Assembly (NCBI RefSeq): GCF_018448785.1
Contig: NZ_JAHCLU010000006.1
Location: forward strand, 1 to 64,000
DNA length: 64,000 nt
DNA from: Halomonas jincaotanensis
GTDB taxonomy: Bacteria; Pseudomonadota; Gammaproteobacteria; Pseudomonadales; Halomonadaceae
Direction: 5' to 3'
In this document: piece after piece, positions 7,060 to 15,627 of the stretch
How positions within the stretch are numbered: the first letter of the stretch is position 1
Layout: each line of letters begins with the position of its first letter
Position numbers and translations under genes: made by a program
The notes under the pieces: generated by a model
Database searches by the model: none
What the model was told of the DNA's origin: nothing
What the model saw: only the letters and a program-made list of their open reading frames with translations

Positions 7060-7356
7060 GACGGAAACGAGCCCTATCCACAAAGAATAAACAACGTTAG
7101 AAATATAGCCATAGGTGCTACAACCCTTGACCTTCGGGAGGCGATGCCCCGGTTGGAGGCGGATTTCCCTGCCGCTCCAGTGGACAGCCTTGTTAACCCC
7201 CATCTAACCTCATGAGGCACAAGTCGAGACCGCTGGCCTTGACGGGTCAGGTGCTGACCCTTCGAACACGAGCTTGACGTCGACTGCCCCCTTGCCGAGG
7301 CAGCCAGCTTCGCCGTGGCAAGGGGAAGGCATTCTCAGTCATACAAGGAGCGTAGC

Positions 7357-7783
7357 ATGGCGAATGCCCCCGACGATTCGACACCTCTTCCCCAGCAGGA
7401 TCGCATCAACCCGGTTGTCTTCTCTGGCTCTGCCATGGCGATCGTGGCCTTTGCCCTGTGGACGATGATCTTCACCGATCCTGCCAGTGCCGCCACCAAT
7501 GCCGTGCTGAGGTGGATCTCGAATACTTTCGGCCGGTTCTATTTCGTCGCCGTGGTGGCCTACCTGATTTTCGTCATCGCCATCGGTCTGTCGCGCTTCG
7601 GCAAGCTACGACTGGGCCTGGTGGATCGCCTGGGGCTCCTTCGTGGGGCTGTTCCTGGCCCGCATCTCGCAGGGCCGCACTATCCGTCAATTGGTCGTCG
7701 GCACGCTGCTCCTGCCGCTGGCCTTCATGATGGCGTGGATGTCAATCACGCGGGACCCGACAACTAATAAACGACGAGCGTAG
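7357..7783 (+). pseudogene. BCCT-family (choline/glycine betaine) transporter pseudogene
   Basis: The ATG at 7357 is preceded by an aaggag ribosome-binding site and opens a normal BCCT N-terminus (INPVVFSGSAMAIVAFALWT, later FGRFYFVAVVAYLIFV, then SRFGKLRLG). At about 7612 the sequence jumps, with a frame change, into the family's middle region (WAWWIAWGSFVGLFLARISQ, then GRTIRQLVVGTLLLP). It stops at 7781-7783. About 200-250 residues are deleted internally and the last transmembrane region is absent. The gene is therefore dead. Intact BCCT carriers import osmoprotectants in halophiles. Confidence 0.8.
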
Positions 7784-7812
7784 AACCACTGGTATAAAAC
7801 AGTTCGCTTTTT

Positions 7813-9898
7813 TCACTCCACCCCCAGCGCCTTAACCACCGCATCCACCGGTTCGGCGTAGAAGCTGGTCTGGAACTTGGTAAACAGCTCGGCGGGGATG
7901 GTAGAGATATCCGCGGCGCTGGCCATGGGCAGGGTGACGCGCTTGCCACCGGCGTCGAAGGCCACCTGCAGGCACTCGGCGAGGCTCTCCACGCGCTTGA
8001 GGCTGCCGCCCAGGCTCATGTCGCCCAGCACCACCATCTGGCCCTGGGTGGGCCTGCCCAGCAGAGCAGATGAGAAGGCCACCGGGCTGGCCAGAGCAAG
8101 ATCACGCAGCACACCGGTGTTCTGCAGTTCCACCACATGCAGGTGGAAGTCGTGGTCGAGCACCTTGCCGGAGGCGCTGATGCGGCTGGCGTTGGCCTTG
8201 AAGTAGTCGAAGGCGATCTTGACCTGCTCCTTGGCGGCGGTGGAGCTCCACAGCCCCGAGGTGGCGAGCTTGCCGATGCCGGCGGTGACCTGGAGCTCGA
8301 TGCGGTAGACCCCCGGCATGCCCTTGTCGCTGAGGCCGATGGTATGCACCACCCCCGGCTTGCCGGGGCCTTCGGGAATCAGGCCACCGCCACCCTGTTC
8401 CTTCACCGAGACGAAGTGCTCCTCCAGCGTCTCCTTGTCGATGTAGCTGAAGTGGACGTCGTAGAACTCCATTCCGCCGATCTTCTTGAGCTGCTCCTTG
8501 ACCCGGCGGCGCACCTGCAGGGCGTACGCCAGGCACTGGCGCACGTCCTCCTTGGCCAGCCCTTGTGAAGAGCCGCCGTGCGGGTAGAGCAGCTTGAGCA
8601 GACCGGAGACGGTCTTGCGCACGGCGATCACGTCACGCTGGTTGAGGTTGTCGCCCAGGCGGAAGTATTGATCGATGGCATCGGCGAAGCTGCGCTTGCG
8701 CATCTCGCGGAAGAACTCGGCCAGGTAGTCGACGATGAAGCCATAGCGCTGGGTGAAGAACGACGGCCGCATCTTGGGGATCTCCCAGCCCGGGATGTAG
8801 GCGTGGAAGCGGTCGAAGAAGGCGGCGTCGATCATGGCCTCGGGGAACGGCGTCAGCAGGTGGCTGGTCTTCACCATCGATTCGACGCTCTGGTTGATGT
8901 TGCCGATGAACACCATGGAGGCGGAGGCTTCCATCTGCTCCCGCCCACGCGCGAATGAGCCGGAGGCCATGTAGTCCTTCATGATCTGCACGCCGTCCTT
9001 GTCCTTGAACGAGATGCCGGCCACCTCGTCGAAGGCCACCAGATCCCACATGCCGACCAGGCCGATGCGTCGCGAACTCATGTTGTAGAACAGGTTGGCC
9101 ACCGTAGTCTGGCCCCCGGAGACCAGGATGCTGTTGGGCGAGCACTCCTTGTAGATATGGCTCTTGCCGGTGCCGCGGGGGCCCAGCTCGCAGACGTTGT
9201 AGTTGTTCTCGACGAAGGGAATCATCCGGGCCAGCAGGTGCCACTGCACCTCGGCATCGAGCTCGGCGGGCTCCATGCCGATGGAGCGGATCAGCACCTC
9301 GCGCCACTGATCGGTGGTAAAACCGCGGCGCCCCTCGAACAGCGCCTCCATGTTCATGTGGGGCATCTGGATCGGCTTGAGCTGGCTGACCCCGAACGGC
9401 GAGCCGCGTTGGCCCTCCTCGTGGTAGTAACTCAGGGTGGCGATCACCCAGATCCCGCCCCACCAGCAGCTTCTCGTGCTCCTTGACGATGCCGGCGGAG
9501 ATCTCGGCGTCGCGGATCCCCAGGTTGCTGAACGCCGCCTCGTAGCAGTCCTGCTTCTCGTTGAGGCGCACCGTCACCCGGTCGATCACCTTGAAGCTAC
9601 CGCGCTCGCGGACCAGCGACTTGACCTTCTCGGCCTCGTCGGGGCGCACGTAGTTGTCGGAAAGGATCGTCTTGACGTTCTGCAGGCCCTCGTCGATTAC
9701 CTCCTGGTCGTCGGTGGCGCAGTACATGCCGAGCAGGTACTCCAGCACGTACACCGGCACGTTGGCGCCTTCCTTGACCCGCTGGGTCAGGTCCTTACGC
9801 ACCACTCGGCCGGCGAAATGGGTATTGAGCAGGGTGTCGAGGTCGGCATCTAGGCAGGTATCCGATTTAGGTGTATCGCTATCCTTGATGGATGTCAC
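7813..9898 (-). pseudogene. brxL: BREX protein BrxL (Lon-related), frameshifted
   Basis: Two overlapping minus-strand frames together encode a full BrxL of about 690 residues. The first runs from a GTG at 9898 (preceded by ggag) and contains LNTHFAGRVVRKDLTQRVKE. The second runs to the stop at 7813 and contains the AAA motor: GPRGTGKSHIYK, VAFDEVAGISFKDKDG and FIGNINQS. The C-terminal Lon-like domain follows (VVLGDMSLGGSLKRVESLAE). The break is one extra C in the run at 9458-9461; removing it restores KEHEKLLVGGIWVIATLSYY. BrxL is a hexameric DNA-binding AAA+ factor of BREX phage defence. No brxA, brxB, brxC, pglX or pglZ is present here, so it is an orphan. A single sequencing error cannot be excluded. 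Confidence 0.85.
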
Positions 9899-10006
9899 AC
9901 ATATGCTCCAGAAATCAGTATTGCTAATGCAACTTGTGAAGAAAGCTCAATAATTTAATATATTAGCCTCATGGCCATCAGAAAAAAACTAGCTGTGCTT
10001 TTAAAA

Positions 10007-10354
10007 TTATTTTTCCATGCTTTTAATTGCATTATCCCAAGAACCCGATGTTCCTGCTGCACTTGAAGTGCTATCGCCAGGAGCAGATATTTCGCAAAAG
10101 TCTATATCAAATGCTAGGTATTTTTTATCGTGCTTTACGCCAGATTCTTCCCTTCTTATTCTTGCGTTTTTTTGGTTGTTATAGAAACCTAAAAAGGAAA
10201 AGTTATCTACCCAGTCGCCGCGTACATCTGATGCCTTTCTAAGCATCCCTATAGCTTCCTCCCAATCATCGTAGAACAAAGAAACAGCAACAAAATGAGC
10301 TGCATCTTTTTCATCAGAGATTCTTTTGAAAATCGCTTCAATGTTTTCAAGCAT
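10007..10354 (-). CDS. Uncharacterised low-GC protein abutting the IS element
   Basis: This frame encodes 115 residues from the first internal ATG (10354). It is also open upstream to the IS630 edge at 10366, so the original N-terminus may have been removed or displaced by the insertion. Rejoining the two flanks at the TA target gives only about a dozen extra codons before a TGA, so a simple reconstruction fails. The product contains HFVAVSLFYDDWEEAIGMLR, is charged and soluble-looking, and I do not recognise the family. Its base composition is distinctly lower in GC than the surrounding genome, a sign of foreign origin. It lies between brxL and the IS. Confidence 0.5.
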   Translation of the reverse strand: MLENIEAIFKRISDEKDAAHFVAVSLFYDDWEEAIGMLRKASDVRGDWVDNFSFLGFYNNQKNARIRREESGVKHDKKYLAFDIDFCEISAPGDSTSSAAGTSGSWDNAIKSMEK

Positions 10355-10366
10355 TTCTTGATCATA

Positions 10367-11449
10367 AGTGCCTATGCAAAAGTTATTCGATTTTCCTTGC
10401 CGTAGCCTGACAGGATCTCACGGACTTGGTATTGCAGTGCCTGAAAGCTTTCATAGGCGGTCACCGGAAGCCACTCGTACTTGACCTTGCGCCACAGAAT
10501 TTCGATCAGGTTCAGTTCCGGCGAGTAGGGGGACAAATAGACCACATGGACCCGCTGGTTGAGCCACTCCAGGCGTTTGCGCTGGAAGAGTGCCGAGCGA
10601 TGGACGCTGGCATTGTCGACCACCACGATGGCAAAGGTATCGGGGGATTTGTGCTCCATAAACTGATCAAAGGCGTCGACCACGACAGAGGTGGTGACCG
10701 TCTCCGTCGTCGCGTGATACACCAGCTTCCCTTGGCGGCTCGGAAAACCCAGAACATTCAGGCGCTGGCTGCGTGAATAGGCGGACATCGCCAGTGGTTG
10801 CCCCACCGGACTCCACGCGTACGGCACGGCCGATGACTGGGAAAATCCTGATTCATCAAAGTAGTACAGCTCGGTTCCGCCGGTCTCCTCCCACTGCTGG
10901 AGCGCTGACAGCAAGCCTTGGGTGTTCCGAAAATCGGTCTCGTCACGCCGGTGCTTCAGTGACCGTCGGGCACGCTTGAAACTATACCCCATTTTTTTTA
11001 GCCATCGTTTGATGGTCGCGAGACTGGCTTTCTTGCCCGTTGCTTGCTGGAAATGCGCCTGAACCGTTCGGATCTGATGGGGATACGCATCGACCAAGGC
11101 TTTCAGCTGTTCATGGTCCGCTTCATCGTAGATCGGTGGCCGTCCGGTGCGCGGCTTGTCGTTGAGCCCCTCAATGCCATGCGCTTCCCAGGCAGACAGC
11201 CAGTTGGCGACGGTTTCACGGGTTGCGCCCAGGATGTCGCTGATCTGGTCGATGGTATGCCCCTTGTGACTGAGCACGATGGCATGGGCACGGCGGCGAA
11301 AGGCCGGCTTCTCACCTTGCTGATAAGCCTCCATCAACACCTGGAGGTCGGTGTCGGACAAGGTCGCCACGAAACGGAACTTCATGCTCATCATCCTGAT
11401 GCTGGCTGTCATGATGAGCACTATATCGAAAAACTTATGCGTCAGTACT
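10367..11449 (-). mobile_element. Complete IS630-family insertion sequence
   Basis: The element is about 1.08 kb, flanked by TA dinucleotides (10365-10366 and 11450-11451), the target duplication expected for the IS630/Tc1-mariner superfamily. Its ends are imperfect inverted repeats: agtgcctatgcaaaagttat on the left against agtactgacgcataagtttt read inward from the right. It carries a single transposase gene whose TAG stop lies inside the left repeat. Both ends and the catalytic triad are intact, so it may still be active. It landed next to the low-GC gene and the orphan brxL. Confidence 0.85.
10372..11385 (-). CDS. IS630-family transposase
   Basis: This one-frame transposase has an N-terminal helix-turn-helix (HTIDQISDILGATRETVANW), a linker motif KPRTGRPPIYDEADH and a DDE domain. 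The acidic residues are visible in YYFDESGF, VVVDNASVH and NLIEILWRKVKYEW. I placed the start at the ATG at 11385 (MKFRFVATLSD), which matches the usual family start; upstream in-frame ATGs would add up to 12 residues. The gene is full length with no internal stop. The protein performs cut-and-paste transposition into TA sites. Confidence 0.92.
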   Translation of the reverse strand: MKFRFVATLSDTDLQVLMEAYQQGEKPAFRRRAHAIVLSHKGHTIDQISDILGATRETVANWLSAWEAHGIEGLNDKPRTGRPPIYDEADHEQLKALVDAYPHQIRTVQAHFQQATGKKASLATIKRWLKKMGYSFKRARRSLKHRRDETDFRNTQGLLSALQQWEETGGTELYYFDESGFSQSSAVPYAWSPVGQPLAMSAYSRSQRLNVLGFPSRQGKLVYHATTETVTTSVVVDAFDQFMEHKSPDTFAIVVVDNASVHRSALFQRKRLEWLNQRVHVVYLSPYSPELNLIEILWRKVKYEWLPVTAYESFQALQYQVREILSGYGKENRITFA

Positions 11450-11588
11450 TAAAAGGCAACAGGTTGTCGTGTTGGGCCAAGTACCCGCCGTCATACCATG
11501 ATTTCCTGCAACGAAGTGGAAGAAATTATTCGCTCATCATTCCTGGGCACAAGTTTTAGAATTAGGGTTATTTGCTGAGGAGTCACCA

Positions 11589-12467
11589 ATGGCATTAACC
11601 CGATCACACCATTCGCTCCGTCGTCTGATTGCCCAGCACCCGGCCAGGCGGGATGATATCGGCGATCTAGTCACCCGGCGGCCGCTGCCGGGGCCACAAC
11701 TCGAGCAGCTCGACCCCTTTCTGTTTCTCAACCATCACGGCCCGCAGCTCTATCCGGCCAATAACCGTGGATTGCCGTTCGGCCCACACCCCCATCGCGG
11801 CTTTGAAACGGTGACCTTTATTTTGCAGGGGTCGCTGGCCCATGCGGACAGTGCCAGCCATCAAAGCGTGATCCATGCCGGCGGCGTGCATTGGATGACG
11901 GCGGGCAGCGGCATCGTGCATGCGGAAGTTTCACCGACCGAGTTTCTACGCGACGGGGGCCCGCTGGAGATTCTGCAGCTGTGGGTCAATCTGCCGGCAC
12001 GCTTGAAGATGAGCGAGCCACGCTACGTGGGGCTGCAACAGGAATCGATTCCAGCCATTGCGCTGCCGGGCGGTGGCGAACTGAACCTGATCGCTGGCGA
12101 GTGGCAAGAGTGCGTTGGCCCTGTCGACACGCTGACGGCCGTGTTCATGTCGACGCTGCGGTTGCCTGCCGGTGCGCGTGAGCAGTTGCCCGTTGCGCCG
12201 GGGCGGCAGGTGTTCCTCTACGTGGTGGAGGGAGACGTCACGGTGGGCGGCGAGCCAGCCAAGCCTCACCATCTGATCGAGGTGGACCAGGACGGCGATA
12301 GCGTCGTCATCGAAGCGCGTAGCGACGCGCGCCTACTGTTTGGCCACGGGGATGTGATTGATGAGCCTGTGGTTTCCCACGGCCCCTTCGTGATGAATAC
12401 CCGCGACGAGATTATTCAGGCGGTCGAGGATTATCAGAACGGCAAATTTGGCGGGCTGGACGCCTAA
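11589..12467 (+). CDS. Pirin family protein
   Basis: This 292-residue bicupin has the pirin N-domain metal-site pattern: NRGLPFGPHPHRGFETVTFI, then GGVHWMTAGSGIVHAE. These provide the conserved His/Glu ligands for a cupin metal. Pirins act as redox-sensitive regulators or quercetinase-like enzymes; the exact role here cannot be told from sequence. The ATG follows a good gaggag site. It is the first core-type gene after the accessory region and is convergent with the glycosylase gene. The 137 bp between the IS and this gene hold only its likely promoter. Confidence 0.88.
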   Translation: MALTRSHHSLRRLIAQHPARRDDIGDLVTRRPLPGPQLEQLDPFLFLNHHGPQLYPANNRGLPFGPHPHRGFETVTFILQGSLAHADSASHQSVIHAGGVHWMTAGSGIVHAEVSPTEFLRDGGPLEILQLWVNLPARLKMSEPRYVGLQQESIPAIALPGGGELNLIAGEWQECVGPVDTLTAVFMSTLRLPAGAREQLPVAPGRQVFLYVVEGDVTVGGEPAKPHHLIEVDQDGDSVVIEARSDARLLFGHGDVIDEPVVSHGPFVMNTRDEIIQAVEDYQNGKFGGLDA

Positions 12468-12484
12468 GGTTTGTACCAAAGTCG

Positions 12485-13096
12485 CTACACCGGCTCGCCG
12501 CGATAGTAGTGCCATAAGAACAGCGAACCCACGCTGCGCCAGGGTGCCCAGTGTTCCACCATGTTACGCGCTTGCTTGGGCGTGGGCTTGGTCTCCATCC
12601 CTTTCAACCGGCCGAGGGCTACGCGCAGGGCGAGATCATCGGCAGGGAAGATGTCCGGGCGTTTCAGCGAGAACATCAGGTAGATCTCGGCGCTCCAGCG
12701 GCCAAAGCCGCGTAGCTGGGTAATGGCGGCAATGGCTTCGTCATCGCTTAAGCGCGCCAAGCCATCGGCACTGAAAGTGCCGGCGAGTTCGGCTTCTGCC
12801 AGCCCCTTGGCGTACTCGATCTTGCGCCAGGAGAGGCCCGCATCGCGCAGCGCTTGGCCTTCTACCTCCATTATCGCCTTGGCGTGCAGTTCCGGCAGCA
12901 GCGTATTCACCCGGCCCATGATGGCGCGGGCCGCTTCAGTGGATATCTGCTGGCTGACGATGGTGGAAAAGAAAGTCCCAAACCCTTTGTCGCGTTCGCG
13001 AGGCGAGGGTACACCCACCAAGGGAAGGGCACGGGCAATATCGGGGTCGGCCTCGGCCAGTGCCTGCATGCCAAGTTCGATATTCGATGCGTTCAT
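12485..13096 (-). CDS. DNA-3-methyladenine glycosylase II-like (HhH-GPD) protein
   Basis: This roughly 203-residue DNA repair glycosylase has an HhH-GPD fold. The helix-hairpin-helix (ITQLRGFGRWSAEIYLMFSL) is followed by the Gly/Pro-rich loop and catalytic Asp in PDIFPADDLAL. It would excise alkylated bases such as 3-methyladenine, starting base-excision repair. It is shorter than E. coli AlkA because it lacks the N-terminal beta domain, as in AlkA-like single-domain members. I used the ATG at 13096; a TTG two codons upstream is also in frame. Confidence 0.85.
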   Translation of the reverse strand: MNASNIELGMQALAEADPDIARALPLVGVPSPRERDKGFGTFFSTIVSQQISTEAARAIMGRVNTLLPELHAKAIMEVEGQALRDAGLSWRKIEYAKGLAEAELAGTFSADGLARLSDDEAIAAITQLRGFGRWSAEIYLMFSLKRPDIFPADDLALRVALGRLKGMETKPTPKQARNMVEHWAPWRSVGSLFLWHYYRGEPV

Positions 13097-13246
13097 GATC
13101 AAGTCCCGTTCGTGAGTCGCGGGAAAGGGCGTTGTTCGTAGACTAGCTCTCCCACCACACTTGTGACGAACGTATTTATACTTTCGTCTAACCCTGCGAT
13201 CATGCCGCCTTCATTGCCTCAGGCCGTCTTTATAGGAGGGCTCGTC

Positions 13247-14449
13247 ATGCAGAACACCCGCACGCCTCAGGCGCACCACCCGCGCCTGGCCGAGCTCGCC
13301 CTGGCGCTGGGCGGTTTCGGCATCGGCACTAGCGAGTTCGTGATCATGGGGCTGATGGAGCGCGTGGCCGCGGACCTGGCGGTGGGCACCGCCGACGTGG
13401 GCTATGCCATCTCCGCCTACGCCCTGGGTGTAGTGGTGGGCGCGCCACTGATCTCGGCGCTGGCCGCCCGGGTGCCGCGCCGCGCCCTGCTGATCACGCT
13501 GATGCTGGTGTTCGCCATGGGCAACGTCGCCAGCGCCCTGGCCACCAGTTTCTGGTCCTTCGTCGGGCTGCGCTTCCTCGCCGGACTGCCGCACGGTGCC
13601 TACTTCGGCGTGGCGGCGCTGGTCGCCGCGGCAACGGTGCCCGTCGACCAGCGTGCCCGCGCCATCGGCCGAGTGATGCTGGGCCTGAGCACGGCCATCG
13701 TGATAGGGGCGCCCCTCGCCACCTGGGCCGGCCAGTGGCTGGGTTGGCAGTTCGCCTTCCACGCCGTGGGCGTCGTGGCGTTGGCCGCCATGGCCATGAT
13801 CTGGCTCTTCGTGCCGCCTCAGCCCCAAGATCTCTCGGCCAGCCCGCGACGCGAATTGGCCGCCCTAGTCAGTCGGCGGGTGCTGTTCACTCTGGGAGTG
13901 GCCAGCATCGGTTTCGGCGGCATGTTCGCAGTATTCAGTTACGTGGTACCCACCCTGCGCCTCCAGACCGGCATGCCGGAGGCGCTGGGGCCTTGGGTGC
14001 TGGCGATCTTCGGCATCGGTGGCATCGTGGGCAACCTGGTCGGCGCCCGTCTCGCCGACCGCAACCTGATGCGTGCGATACCCGCCATCCTGCTGTGGAG
14101 CCTGGCGGCGCAGGTGGGCTTCTTCTTCGCCGCCAATCACCTCGCCACGGGGCTACTGTTCGTCGGCCTGGTGGGTACTGGCATCGCCCTGGGCCCGGCG
14201 CTGCAGACCCGGCTGATGGACGTGGCCGGCGAGGCACAGACCATGGCGGCCTCGATGAACCACGCCGCCTTCAACGGCGCCAACGCCCTCGGCGCCTGGC
14301 TGGGGGGTGTCACCATCAAGGCCGGCGCTCCCTGGTCTTCGACCGGGTTGGTAGGCGCGGGGCTGGCCCTGGCCGGCCTGGCGGTGTTCAGCCTGGGACT
14401 CTACCTGGAGCGTCGATGCCCTACCACAGCCGCCGCACCAGCCGGCTAG
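13247..14449 (+). CDS. Major facilitator superfamily transporter (drug/sugar efflux type)
   Basis: This is a 400-residue inner-membrane carrier with twelve predicted hydrophobic segments. It starts ALALGGFGIGTSEFVIMGLM, characteristic of the AraJ/YdhP/NepI-like efflux group. The loop AARVPRRALLITLM fits the MFS motif between helices 2 and 3. The ATG at 13247 has a strong taggaggg site; in-frame ATGs further upstream have none. Substrates of this group include sugars, nucleosides and drugs; nothing here narrows it. It stands alone, with gmk downstream after about 140 bp. Confidence 0.85.
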   Translation: MQNTRTPQAHHPRLAELALALGGFGIGTSEFVIMGLMERVAADLAVGTADVGYAISAYALGVVVGAPLISALAARVPRRALLITLMLVFAMGNVASALATSFWSFVGLRFLAGLPHGAYFGVAALVAAATVPVDQRARAIGRVMLGLSTAIVIGAPLATWAGQWLGWQFAFHAVGVVALAAMAMIWLFVPPQPQDLSASPRRELAALVSRRVLFTLGVASIGFGGMFAVFSYVVPTLRLQTGMPEALGPWVLAIFGIGGIVGNLVGARLADRNLMRAIPAILLWSLAAQVGFFFAANHLATGLLFVGLVGTGIALGPALQTRLMDVAGEAQTMAASMNHAAFNGANALGAWLGGVTIKAGAPWSSTGLVGAGLALAGLAVFSLGLYLERRCPTTAAAPAG

Positions 14450-14493
14450 CTCGTGCAGGACCGGGGTGGGTATGCGATACTTCGCCCCTTTCA

Positions 14494-14549
14494 TCGTCAC
14501 ACACGCATCGTCACACACGCATCGACACACACGCATCGACACACACGCA
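14494..14549 (+). repeat. Four tandem 14-bp repeats in the gmk leader
   Basis: Four consecutive copies of tcg(t/a)cacacacgca occupy 14494-14549. Copies 1-2 read tcgtcacacacgca and copies 3-4 read tcgacacacacgca. The array ends 40 bp before the gmk start codon, so it lies in the promoter or 5' leader. Copy number in such arrays changes easily by slippage, so it could tune gmk expression or the position of promoter elements. Confidence 0.9.
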
Positions 14550-14589
14550 TCGCCGCTCACTCTGGGCGCCATCTCAGGGACGCACGCTC

Positions 14590-15222
14590 ATGCCGCAAGG
14601 TACGCTCTTCATCGTTTCCGCTCCTTCCGGCGCCGGCAAGACCAGCCTGGTGCGTGAGCTCGTCGAGAGCCTCGATGGTATTCAGGTCTCGGTCTCGCAT
14701 ACCACCCGTGAGCGGCGGCAAGGGGAAGTCAACGGTGTCAACTACCACTTCGTGGCGGCGGCCGATTTCGAGGCGATGATCGAGCGCGGCGAATTCTTCG
14801 AGCATGCCCGCGTGTTCGATAACTACTACGGCACTTCGCGGCTCAGCGTGCAGGCCATGCTCGCCGCCGGCCAGGACGTCATCCTCGAGATCGACTGGCA
14901 GGGCGCCCGCCAAGTCAGGTGCCAGTTGCTCGATGCGGTCTCCATCTTCATTCTGCCGCCTTCACGGGACGAGCTTGAGCGACGCCTGTCGAATCGCGGC
15001 ACCGATGAGCACGCCGTGATCGCCCGGCGCATGCGTGAGGCGGTGGACGAGATGTCGCACCACGACGAATACGAGTATCTAGTGATCAACGACGACTTCA
15101 CCACCGCCCTGCGCGAGCTGCAATCGCTGGTCATCGGGCGTCGTCTGACCCTTGAGCGGATGCGCGAGCGCCACGGCCCGCTATTAGCGTCACTCTTGTC
15201 ACAGACGCCCGGCGTCGAGTAA
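14590..15222 (+). CDS. gmk: Guanylate kinase
   Basis: This 210-residue cytoplasmic enzyme phosphorylates GMP to GDP with ATP, feeding GTP and dGTP synthesis. The P-loop is SAPSGAGKTSLVREL near the N-terminus, followed by the GMP-binding region SHTTRERRQGEVNGVNYHFV. The length matches the family. The ATG at 14590 opens MPQGTLFIVSAPSGAGKT, a typical start; the longer upstream open frame is not coding. It is followed by rpoZ and spoT in the common gmk-rpoZ-spoT order, linking nucleotide supply with (p)ppGpp metabolism. Confidence 0.97.
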   Translation: MPQGTLFIVSAPSGAGKTSLVRELVESLDGIQVSVSHTTRERRQGEVNGVNYHFVAAADFEAMIERGEFFEHARVFDNYYGTSRLSVQAMLAAGQDVILEIDWQGARQVRCQLLDAVSIFILPPSRDELERRLSNRGTDEHAVIARRMREAVDEMSHHDEYEYLVINDDFTTALRELQSLVIGRRLTLERMRERHGPLLASLLSQTPGVE

Positions 15223-15251
15223 TCTAAACGATCTATCCACAGACGACGCCT

Positions 15252-15276
15252 CGGACCGAATCGGCCTCCGGGGTTT
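15252..15276 (+). terminator. Possible intrinsic terminator or attenuator between gmk and rpoZ
   Basis: The sequence cggaccga-a-tcgg-cc-tccg forms a short hairpin with a two-base bulge, followed by ggggtttt. It is a weak Rho-independent terminator candidate that would partly separate gmk from rpoZ transcription. Confidence 0.3.
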
Positions 15277-15302
15277 TCCCGTCAGCATTCAGGAAGGCAT
15301 CC

Positions 15303-15563
15303 ATGGCGCGAGTCACAGTCGAAGATTGTCTGGAACACGTCGAAAATCGCTTCAAGTTAGTGATGATCTCCACCCAACGTGCCCGTCAGCTGGCGCGCGG
15401 CTCTCGCGACGCCCTCTTGCCCTGGGAGAACGACAAGGCCACGGTCATGGCGCTACGTGAGATCGCCGGTGGTCTGATCGACGAGCACGTCCTCGACGAA
15501 CCCGTCGAGGCGCCGGTGCGTGTACGCCGCGAACCCGAACCGGGATTCGCTGCCGAGGAGTGA
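15303..15563 (+). CDS. rpoZ: DNA-directed RNA polymerase omega subunit
   Basis: This 86-residue small subunit of RNA polymerase starts [20 protein letters not shown] and contains ARQLARG, both hallmarks of omega. Omega wraps the beta' C-terminus, aids assembly and forms part of a (p)ppGpp site. The ATG has a good aggaag site. The gene lies directly before spoT, the usual arrangement. Confidence 0.97.
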   Translation: MARVTVEDCLEHVENRFKLVMISTQRARQLARGSRDALLPWENDKATVMALREIAGGLIDEHVLDEPVEAPVRVRREPEPGFAAEE

Positions 15564-15627
15564 TCCACGAGGGCTTTCTTGTCGCCTCACCTCGCGGGGC
15601 ATTCACGCAGGACTCAGGGCGCGCTGC

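Noticed and set aside
9899..10006. A promoter or attachment site in the low-GC gap upstream of brxL
   Set aside because: The segment is AT-rich but shows no clear promoter pair, repeat or integrase-type core.
7813..11451. The brxL-IS630 stretch as a functional BREX island
   Set aside because: Only brxL is present and it is frameshifted; no methyltransferase, PglZ or BrxC gene can be seen.
14437..14589. The 14-bp repeat array as a CRISPR
   Set aside because: The units are directly adjacent with no spacers and there are no cas genes.
13735..14589. A long plus-strand open frame running from inside the MFS gene into gmk
   Set aside because: It is out of frame with the MFS protein and has no family similarity before the gmk start; it reflects high GC content.
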